This document shows, piece by piece, positions 36,440-44,915 of a stretch of 64,000 bases of DNA (position 1 is its first letter; the number at the start of each line of letters is the position of its first letter). Made by a program: the position numbers and the translations under genes. The stretch comes from Apteryx mantelli (taxonomy: Eukaryota; Chordata; Aves; Apterygiformes; Apterygidae). The DNA lies in the NCBI RefSeq assembly GCF_036417845.1, contig NC_089990.1:3980001-4044000 (forward strand), in the 5' to 3' direction. The notes beneath the pieces are model-generated. The model saw only the letters and a list, made by a program, of their open reading frames with translations, did not search any database and was not told where the DNA came from.

Positions 36440-36665
36440 GTTTTGCAGGCGGCGGGCTGGAGGCGGCGTAGTGTGCGCGGGCGGGGCGGCGACGGCCCCG
36501 GACCCTGGATACGCAGTGCTGTTTTGCAGGCGGTGGGCGGGCGGCGGCGCGGCAGGCGCGGGCGGGGCGGCGGCGACGGCCCCGAACCCTGGATACGCAG
36601 CGCTGTTTTGCAGGCGGCGGGCGGGCGGCGGCGCGGCAGGCGCGGGCGGGGCGGCGGGGCTGCGG
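36440..36665 (+). repeat. 81-84-bp GC-rich tandem repeat just upstream of SNX12, about 2.7 copies
   Basis: Unit 1 is 36440-36520 and unit 2 is 36521-36604. A truncated third unit runs from 36605 to about 36665. Each unit starts GTTTTGCAGGCGG, followed by a GGCGGGCGG-rich block. The first two units close with the conserved CCCTGGATACGCAG and a final TGCT or CGCT. The SNX12 ATG follows 44 bases after the third unit, so the repeat probably lies in the 5'UTR or core promoter. Confidence 0.85.
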
Positions 36666-36708
36666 CAGCGGCCTGCCGGGGCGGGGCGGCGGCGGCGGCG
36701 GCACCACC

Positions 36709-39604
36709 ATGTCGGAGGCGGCGGTGGCCGACACCCGGCGCCTCAACGCCAAGCCGCAGGACCTGACGGACGCGTACGGGCCGCCCAGCAACTTCCTCGA
36801 GATCGACATCTTCAACCCGCAGACCGTGGGCATGGGCCGCGCCAGATACACCAGCTACGAGCTCCGCATGCGGGTGCGGCCCGCGGCGCAGGCCCCGGGC
36901 GCCGGGAAGGGCCCGTGGCGAGGCGGGGAGCGGGGAGCTGGGCCCTGGAGCTGGGGGGGGCCTGGCGGGGGGTCCCGGCGTGCGGTGCCCGTGCCGGCCC
37001 GTCTCCTGCGGCGCTGGGCGGAGGGGGTGAGGCCAGGCCCCGCGGAGCCAGGCCGCGGCTGGCGGCTGCCCCGGGGGCGAGGGCTCAAGGTCAGAGCGCT
37101 CGCGGCTGGCGGGGCTGCGGGAGCCCCTCTCCGTCCGGGGTGGGCGCAAGGAGGTGCCCCCCGGCAGGCTGGCGCTCCTGTCCTCTCTCCAACCCCCTGG
37201 GCCTGGTGCTCGCCCTCGGGAAGTTGCTGAGCCGGGGGGCGACTGCGTGCAGCTGCCTTCCCCAACAGGGGAACAGCAAACCAGCTGTCAACACCTTGGG
37301 ACCTGGTCGCAGTCTAGCTGCCCTCTCTGAGTAAGCTTGGTCCCTTCGCAAAGAGCCTGCGCTCCTGAAGAGTGCGTAGCAGGCCGAGCGCTTCTTGCAG
37401 GCCTTAACTGAGCTGAGACGGTGACTTCTTCAAGGCTGTGCATCTGATAGCTGAAGCAAGTAAAACCGAGCTTCCCCTGAAACAAGCTACCACTAGTGTA
37501 TGTTACGGTACTGGCATTGGCTTCTGTTCCACAGCATGATTTAACTGCTGAGTCTCTGCTGCCTTTCAGAGGAGGGCTGGGTATTTGGTGGTTTTTTTTT
37601 TTCTGTCCTGATGTTTAGTTTCCTTCAACCTACCAAACAGTATCTGGCAGATGGCAATGAGAACCTCTTAGCCTTACTGAGACTAGCTCTTGCACAGATG
37701 TTGCAAAAGCAGCTGGTTTTATTTTGCAGACCCGAGGAGAATATGGCTATCTATGTGGCAGCAACACCTGTGCACATCTGGTGCTCACTTGTCAGAAGGT
37801 TCTGTTGCCTTAGTTCCTTGAGTGTTTCGGGATGTATAATTGGTAGTGTGAAGGTGAAGTCACTGTAGCTTTCAGGCTTCAGACTCCAGTGTGGGGGGAA
37901 GAAGGGAGGGGAGCTGCTGCAAGTTGCTATCGTGGCACAGACCAGATATGAAAAAGGTGCTTTTCCATTCGAGTAGTCAGTGTGTTCTGTAGAGAAGATT
38001 GTAGCACAAGGTCTGGCCTTGGACAGTTGCTGGGACGAGATTTCCTCCCTTAGTTCTTCCATGGAAACAGCAGCGCCAGATGGGAGGTTCTTCAGTTCTG
38101 CAAGCTGCTATGAAGCTTTCTTGAACACCAGTTCAAAACGGAGTGAACTCGGGGGGGGGGGGGGGAAATGAGCCTTCTCTGTAGTGTGAGCCCTGGTTCC
38201 AGTGCATGCCCCTGGGAGGGGGTGTGCTCCTGAAATAGTAGCTTGAGGGGGAGGGAATGACTGGCTCCAAGTAGCCTGGCAAGTGCTTGCTTGATTTTGA
38301 AGGGCTTCAGTGCTTATGTCCTGAATAATGGAGCTGGGTGTTCTCGTGATGCATCCTTCTCAGGAGGCTTGGCTTTCTAAAAGCAGCCTCAGGTTCCAAT
38401 TACATCTTGAAATACTATCTGGCTTCCGAACCAACCTGCAGGTTAACTACTTCTCCTCATTACAGACAAACCTCCCCATCTTCAAATTGAAGGAGTCATG
38501 CGTGAGGAGAAGATACAGTGACTTTGAATGGCTGAAGAATGAGCTGGAGCGAGACAGTAAGGTGAGGCCCAGCTTGGACCTGTTCCTGCAGTGGGGTCAT
38601 ACGGGAAGAGTTGTAGCAATAATCATGCCTTACCTAGAGGAGAGGCTGTGGTGGGCTGCTGCTGAGGCTTGATCTCTGGCCAAGTGATGGTGCTAGAGAT
38701 GAGAGTCAAACAGTGAAGGATGCCTAGCGAAGGAGACAGTTCTGCTGATGGGGGTGATTTCTGTGCTTTCAGATTGTAGTGCCACCGCTGCCTGGAAAAG
38801 CTTTGAAACGACAGCTTCCATTCCGAGGAGACGAAGGCATCTTTGAGGAGTCCTTCATTGAGGAGCGGAGACAAGGACTAGAACAGTTTATTAACAAGTA
38901 AGCTTGATGTCCTGGGCTTGCCGTGTGCCTGCCCTCCTGGCAACTGCCAGCAGAAGAGGGTTGTGGGTTGAGCAGGAAGGAATCTTGATCCGTTGTGTGC
39001 AAGGGCCATGCTCAAGGATGGTGCCTGCAGCTAGGTAATGAAGTCACGTTTCCGAAGCAAGTCCTGCCTTGAGTGTAGACTGTATTCAGTGCTCTGTTCT
39101 GAGAGTGAAGTGAGTATTAGCAGAGAAGTTGTGCTGCAGAGACTCACTGACTGGGTAGTGTTGTTTCAGGAGGCTCAAGACCCACTGCAGAGCTTGCTAG
39201 CCGAGGGATTACTCTGTGCTCAAGCATCTCTTACTGGTCCTGTTAAACACTGATCCAGTGACCTTGGCCTGACCCCAGCATGGCTGTTTCAAGGCGTCAA
39301 TTTGATGTTGAAAAGCACAAGTCCCTGGGCTTGTTCCCCTTGGGCTGGTCAGGTGTCCCAAGGCTGTGGAGTGATCATGAAATTTTTGGGCTTGGAGCTG
39401 GTCCCTGTTAGTGAGGTTTGCCTTATTCACTCGCTACAGCAAGTGGGTTCGTGGGGACCTTCATGGTGACTGTGCTAACCTCCACTTCTGATTTTTTCCA
39501 GAATTGCTGGACACCCACTGGCACAGAATGAGCGCTGCTTACATATGTTCCTGCAAGAGGAGACTATTGATAGGAATTACGTCCCAGGAAAAGTGCGCCA
39601 GTAG
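36709..39604 (+). CDS. SNX12: SNX12, sorting nexin 12, four coding exons, 162 residues
   Basis: The coding exons are 36709-36873, 38466-38561, 38773-38897 and 39502-39604 (TAG 39602-39604), with correct phases. The product begins MSEAAVADTRRLNAKPQDLT and has the human length of 162 residues. It is essentially one PX domain: FLEIDIFNPQTVG, then RRRYSDFEWLKNELERDSK with the phosphoinositide-binding RRYSDF motif, then IVVPPLPGKALKRQLPFRGD, and it ends VPGKVRQ. SNX12 is a PX-only nexin related to SNX3. It binds PtdIns3P on early endosomes and takes part in retromer-linked sorting. The start codon has a strong CACCATG context. Intron 1 (36874-38465) is GC-rich at its start and then ordinary sequence. 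FOXO4 is head-to-head upstream. Confidence 0.97.
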
Positions 39605-41284
39605 GAGCACCTGGCACTGTCTTCCTTCATTCCACCCTCCCTCCTGCAAAAATGACATTTATTTTTACACTAAATCTGTCTTCTCTGAACCAGCTTTTCC
39701 TCTCTTGAACCTCCCAGTTTGTTCAGTATTCTCCTCTTTTGTAACTGGCAGCAGTCTGTTCTACTGGGCTGTGGTCTCGGCCTAAAGGTATGAAGATTTA
39801 TGCAAGTGAATGTGTTGTCCTGCACCTAGCGGCAGGTGTGAATAGGTGTGGAGCAGGAACTTGCTTATGGCATTACAGTGTGTGAGCTGCCTCTCTCCCT
39901 GTACAGAAAGGTGTGAGATGACCTTCACCCCCCTGTCCGTGCAGCCCCAAGCATCTCTGCAGGAGACTCTGAAGAATAGCAATTGTCATGTTGGTCAGTG
40001 ATTGCATCAAGTATTAGAGTTTTAGTAAGGCTTATCCAAAAGAGCGAGTAGGTGCCTGGGTGCGTTGGTCCCTCGTCCACCCCATTCACCCTGCATGAAA
40101 CCCCCGTTCTTCACTGTCTGGAAGTGCTGAGATCCAAGACTTGCTCTGGCCCTGCTCTCGGCCTCCTGCATTACAGGCCTGTTTGGTATATCAGTGTTAA
40201 TCCCCCTCCTTTCTGATGTGCTGCTGGCAGCTCGGGGGGTTTCCACAACGTGTGCTCTCCTGATGCTCTGCCTGAGCAGTTTGGTGTACAGGTGCTGGGA
40301 TGGCCTGGGCTATAGCAGCGTGTGCTGCGATGCCTTGCCTGGGATTTAAAAATGCCACGGTTTGCTCTGCTGCAGGCTGGTGTTGTGGCATTTCCAGCAG
40401 CACCCTGTTCAGCTGAGCTATGGTGACCTTCTCCTGCACCCCAGTTGCAGAGGGGGAAGAGACTGGTCTGGCTGAGGAAGAGCAGAGGAAGGCTAGTGGG
40501 GCACTGTGGTAGTGTGCAGCGGGGATGACAGCAGCTGGCTGAGGAGGCCAGCACTCAGACCTAGGGTGAGACCACCTCTCCAGAAAGGGATGGCAGAAGG
40601 TTTGGTCAGTGCTGGATTAGACTCTTGCTTATGAAACAGGATAAGGACTGATCATCATGAGCTAGGCAGTTACTTATGTCAAAGGGAGGACACAAGACTA
40701 GTCAAGGAACTGTTTGGAGCTTGAGAGGGACCACCGGGCTGTGACCTGCTGCACCACAACTGCCCTTTGGAGACTCCTCCAGCTTTCAGAACTGCAAAAC
40801 ATGAGGTTCAGCCTCTGTTCTGGGGTCCATCAGGTCGATGCTAGCTGCTGACTGGTTTGTAAGCACTTGATCGTTTTGTGGCGGCACAGTCGAGCCTGTC
40901 CTGGAGCGTAGATCTACAGGGACTGACCCCCTGCTCCTACCAAGCATGTCCCCTCAGGCCTCGGCAACCTCTCGTGGGTTTTTTGGCAAGGAACTGGCAC
41001 TCGTGGGTGAGAGGGGGGTCTGAGAGAGAAGGATAAGTCACTGAAACCAGGAGGGAGCTGCTCCGGGGGCTAGCTTGGCCTGGGGATGACTGCTGGAGGC
41101 AGCAGCGACGCTCATGGGGGGGTTTGGCCTCCCTGGCCCACGCGGCCGCTTGGCCGGGCGAGCTCTTGCCGCCGGCGGTGCCGCGCCGCGGCCCCTCGTC
41201 CTGTGTATCCCGCTGCGGGGCTGTAATCCACCAAGCTGTCTACACCCTGTCCAGTGTAACGTCCCGGTTCCGTTCGCATTAAAC
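39605..41284 (+). other. SNX12: SNX12 3'UTR and flank, ending at a variant poly(A) signal
   Basis: No coding signal is seen. The best candidate poly(A) signal on the plus strand is ATTAAA at 41278-41283, giving a 3'UTR of about 1.7 kb. It falls immediately before the CpG island of the next gene. An earlier 3' end cannot be excluded. Confidence 0.4.
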
Positions 41285-41378
41285 CACTGTGAAGCCAGTC
41301 TCTGCCTCGTCCTGGGTCCACCGGGAAGGGACGGGGGCGGGCACCGGGGAAGGGGGGCGCCGGGGAAGGGGCGGGCGG

Positions 41379-41486
41379 CTGCGGCTCGGTCTCTGCCCGG
41401 CAGGGGGCGCCGCGGTGCGCGCCGGGGCGGCGCTGCGGCTCGGCCTCTGCCCGGCAGGGGGCGCCGCGGTGCGCGCCGGGGCGGCG
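41379..41486 (+). repeat. 54-bp tandem duplication, each copy with a CTCF-like motif
   Basis: Two nearly identical 54-base units (41379-41432 and 41433-41486) begin CTGCGGCTCGG and contain CCGGCAGGGGGCGCC. A third copy starts (CTGCGGC) but gives way to a (GGGCC)n run at about 41490-41513. The units lie just upstream of the ATG of the next gene. Confidence 0.9.
41397..41465 (+). promoter_or_regulatory. Tandem pair of CTCF-like sites, 54 bp apart
   Basis: CCGGCAGGGGGCGCC occurs at 41397-41411 and again at 41451-41465. It fits the vertebrate CTCF core CCASYAGRKGGCRSY at all but the third position. Both sites point the same way and sit in the CpG island between SNX12 and the following gene. Confidence 0.5.
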
Positions 41487-41543
41487 CTGCGGCCGGGCCG
41501 GGCCGGGCCGGGGCAGGAGCGCGGCGGCGGCGGCGGCGGCGGG

Positions 41544-44500
41544 ATGCGGCGGTCGCCGGCGGCGGGGCCCGGCTCGCCGGGCTGCCCCGACCTGCTGCGG
41601 CACGTGGGCGGCCCCCGCTCGCCGCGCTCGCCGCTCTCGCCGCTCTTCCTCAGCTTCTTCGAGGAGGAGTGCCGCGCCATCGCCAGCCGCCTCCGCCTCG
41701 CCGCCGCGCCGGAGCCTGCGCCGGGGCCGGGGCCGGGCGGCGGCGCGGCGGGCTCGGGCTCGGGCGGGGAGAGCGCGCTGTGGCCGGACGCAGCCGGGCC
41801 CGTCACCTCCACGCCGCTGCCGCGGGGCCGCGCCGCCTCCGCCGCCGCCCCGGCTCCGGCCGCCCGCGTCCCTCCGAGCCCGGCCCGCGGGGGCTCCCGG
41901 CGCGGCGGCGGGGAGCGCCCCCCCAGCGGCGGCCGCGGCGCCGCCCGCCTCCCCCGCGGGGCCCCCGGCCCGCAGCTCCCGCAGGCCGGCGAGCGGCCCG
42001 GGGCCCCGGCGACCAGGCTGCCCGCGCCCGCAGGTGAGCGGCGGCAGCCAGCGCCGGGGCCGCTGCCCACGGGGCCGCGACCCCCTCGCTGCAGCCCCGG
42101 GGCTGGGGCTTTGCAGCCGGCTGCTGCTCCCGTGGACGGCGGGACGGGAAGTGATCCTGTCCCTCGCGCGACGCAGGGCGGCCGGGGGCACGGACGCTGC
42201 GGCTGGACGCCACGAGGGCGAAGGCCGGGGATGCGGCGTGGGAGAGGGAGCGGGGAGTCCCCGGAGGCGGCGCAGGTAGGAGCCTGGGCGAGCGGCTCGC
42301 CTTCTGCGGCCTGCGCTAGCCCTCGCCAGCTCCCGCCAGCGCGGGCTCGAAGCCCGCGGGGAGACGGGTAGCCCGGCCGAGCCCTGCGCCGCCCTCGCAG
42401 GTGGGCAGCAGCCCGCAGCGTAGCCGCTTCGCAGCTGCAGCGTCTCGTGTTCTTGCGCTGCAGCTGCTGCTGTCAAGGCCGGGGGTCCCAGGCAGCCCCC
42501 TCGGAAGCTTTCTACAGCGATTCCCGCTGCGGCTTCCCGCTCCCGGCTGCGACCGCCGGGAAAAGTGGCTTCCCCCAAGCGCTTTTGTCTAAGTAAGGGT
42601 GAGTCCGGGAGGAAGCCCCAGTGGCTCTGGTGTCGGGGCGGGAGGAGAGCTGCTGTCCCCAAGGAGACAGTTCAGGTCTCCTCGGCTGCGGAGTCCAAGG
42701 ATGATCCCGAGGAAGGGACAGGAGGGGGCAGTGTGTGCTCAGGCTCGGAGGAAGGGCAAGGAAACGCAGAGCAGCAAGGCTGCGTGAAGCCCCTTCCCCT
42801 AGAGAGGTGCCCAGCACAGAGCCTCGGTGGGTCTGGTGCTCTAGTCCATCCATGGAGCAGCGAACGGCCTAGCTTAGTGCACGCTGCTGCCGGGGCGCCT
42901 TGTGAGCAGGGCTTGATGCTCTTCACTTTCATTTCCTGGACCCTGCTTCAGGATCGACTACTCGGCAACTGGCCTGCAACGTGACCCGAGGGGCGAAGGC
43001 GAGTGGTGAGAGTGCGAAACAGCTGGCTGCAACCTGGACCGTCCCGGGAGCAGGTGAGCAGCATGGATGCTTGGTTCCACGCGGACGTGTGGAGCTGGAG
43101 CTGACCCCGCTGCGCAGAGGAGCCCTTCCAAGCAGGCCCCCACGGGAAGCAGGCTGTGTGGAGCCTGTCCTGGGCCGCTGGGAGCTGACAAGCGCAGGAG
43201 AACCTTCTCCCAGCAGTGCGCAGCACCGGAACGGGCCAGGCCAACAGCAGCTCTTGGGCTTGGAGGTGCTTGAACGCCTCTGGCACCCTGGAGCAGGTCC
43301 TGACCCGGAAAGGAGCAGCTCTGTGGCCTGGCTGAAGAGGGGTCAGCGGGGCTGGAAATGGAAGTTACGTTTCTAGTGGGGACATTTCTCTTTTCACAGG
43401 TAAGGCTGACCAGACATGGGTGTGTGCGGGGTCCCCTTCTCCCAGTGAGCTGCTCCCTGGTCCTACTTCAGGGTGTGGGGACGTGGCCCCTGCTGAGCAG
43501 GTAAGAGCCGGCTGTGTCCTGGCACTACTGCACGTGGTTCACCCTGTGGTTTGGGCCAGGTGTGCTGAGGATGGGAGGTGACCGGGCGAGCTGAGAGCCT
43601 GGGGCTGCCAGTTTCTGTGCTGGCGCTTGAGCTAGTTCAAGTCCCTGGTGCTTACAGAGGACCTTGGGCGTTTGCTGCATGGCTCTGCAGCCTCCCCTGT
43701 GCGTAGGGAGCTCTGCAGGCTTCTGCCCATTACATTTCTCGCAAGGGACTCTGTTGAAAGCTGCACACCCTCTGTGGCTTGTGCTGCTGCCGCTTTTATA
43801 CATCCTGACGTATTGGAAAAGGTCCCCGGTATGTGGTCAGCGGAGCCTGTAGCAAGGTGAGGCCAAGTGAGGTCTCCTACCTGCAAAATATATACGTGCG
43901 TTTGCCAGCAGTCTCAGGGCCAGGCCGTTCTGGGGGCTGGAAATTGCTCGCTGACGAGCGTACGGTGGCTCCCCCGGCCGGGCAGCCCTGCCGCGACTGG
44001 CACGTCCTGGCAGCGGTGGCGGGACGCGGGGCTTGTGCTGCTGGCTGGGCTGCCAAGGTGGGAGGCTGCTCTGGCGCGCGGAGCAGGGCGAGCAGGGCTC
44101 GCCGAGCCCACGGGGAGCTGGTGTCGGCCTCCGCAGGGTGTGCGGACGGGCCGTGAGGCTGTGTGGCTCCTCGGTGCCCTCCCCTCCCCTGGGCTGCCTG
44201 CGGGGACGGTGCTGGGGCCGCTGCCCCGGGGGCCGGGCTATAGGGGACTGCGTGGGGGCAACCGGCCCCCCTGCGGCACGCTGACGCCCTGCCGCTGCCA
44301 GTCTGCAGGCGACGAGCTGTCCCGGGAGCTGGAGCGCGTGAAGAGCGAGCTGGAGCGCGTGAAGAGCGAGCTGGGTATGTGGTGGGGCTGGGGGACATGC
44401 ACGGTGCGGGTGACACCCCCAGCGCCATGCCCGGGGCCTGCAGCCCTGCGGGATGCTGCCCGCCGCAGCGAGCAGGATCCGGCCCCGGCACCGACTTGCC

Positions 44501-44771
44501 TGTCACCCCCAGCCGACAGAGCTGCCCAGTGCGAAGCCTATCGGCGGACCGTCGCCTGCCTGCGGGCTCGGCTCAGAGCGGCAGGTACGTTCCCCCGCCG
44601 GCGATGCTCTGCTGATCCGGTGTCACCGAGCGCTGCCGGACAAGAGGGCTAAAGCGGGTGGCAGGTGCTGAAGGCAGAGGAGCAGCCGTGCTTCGATGCT
44701 GCCGTTGTTCCCCAGGAGCGTGGCCGGATGATGCAGTGGGGGACGAGACCGGGGTCTCAGGGAGGGACTGA
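41544..44771 (+). CDS. Unrecognised four-exon gene: Pro/Arg/Gly-rich N-terminus plus short C-terminal coiled coil, about 227 residues
   Basis: The proposed exons are 41544-42033, 44309-44374, 44513-44584 and 44716-44771 (TGA 44769-44771). Every junction is phase 1 with GT/AG ends, and AATAAA follows at 44895-44900, which argues for a real gene. I do not recognise the product. Residues 1-52 hold the only ordinary-looking segment, with SPLSPLFLSFFEEECRAIAS. Residues 53-163 are low-complexity Pro/Ala/Gly/Arg. Exon 2 encodes heptads (DELSRELERVKSELERVKSE). Exon 3 encodes another helix, AAQCEAYRRTVACLRARLRA. The C-terminus is acidic and short. The start codon is the first ATG after the (CGG)n run. 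The 2.3-kb intron could hide further phase-1 exons. No function is proposed beyond coiled-coil self-association or partner binding. Confidence 0.5.
42034..44308 (+). other. Intron 1 of the unrecognised coiled-coil gene
   Basis: GC-rich sequence with several open stretches, for example 42565-42984, but none with a clear exon signature or family resemblance. No repeats stand out. Alternative or extra exons are possible. Confidence 0.4.
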
Positions 44772-44894
44772 CACCTGGCACGTGGGGACAGCCGCGCCGC
44801 AGCAGCTTGTCCAGGCGCCTGAGCAAGCTGCTGTGGGCCAGTGACAGTTGTGGAGCTGCTGCATGAATGAAGCTTTTAAATGCCTTATATTTAA

Positions 44895-44900
44895 AATAAA
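44895..44900 (+). other. Polyadenylation signal AATAAA of the coiled-coil gene
   Basis: AATAAA lies 124 bases after the TGA at 44769-44771, in a locally AT-rich patch within GC-rich DNA, and is followed by a T-rich stretch. It fixes the 3' end of the four-exon gene at about 44915. Confidence 0.7.
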
Positions 44901-44915
44901 GGTCTCTTTTTGCAG

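Larger units (their letters stand above)
35532..36708. promoter_or_regulatory. CpG-island divergent promoter shared by FOXO4 (-) and SNX12 (+)
   Basis: The two start codons face away from each other 1.18 kb apart, and the whole interval is CpG-rich without TATA boxes. It contains three ACTAC-type CpG-promoter motifs near the FOXO4 side, a TTACATAA element at about 35875, and an 81-84-bp tandem repeat near the SNX12 side. Head-to-head FOXO4/SNX12 is also the human arrangement as I recall it. Confidence 0.75.

Noticed and set aside
35841-36851. 336-residue minus-strand frame with internal repeats
   Set aside because: The repeats (RPPPAKQ and CVSRVRGRR) are simply the translated 81-84-bp tandem DNA repeat of the FOXO4/SNX12 promoter.
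41112-42662. 516-residue minus-strand frame
   Set aside because: Antisense to the CpG island and first exon of the coiled-coil gene. Low complexity, and it crosses the tandem CTCF-like repeat.
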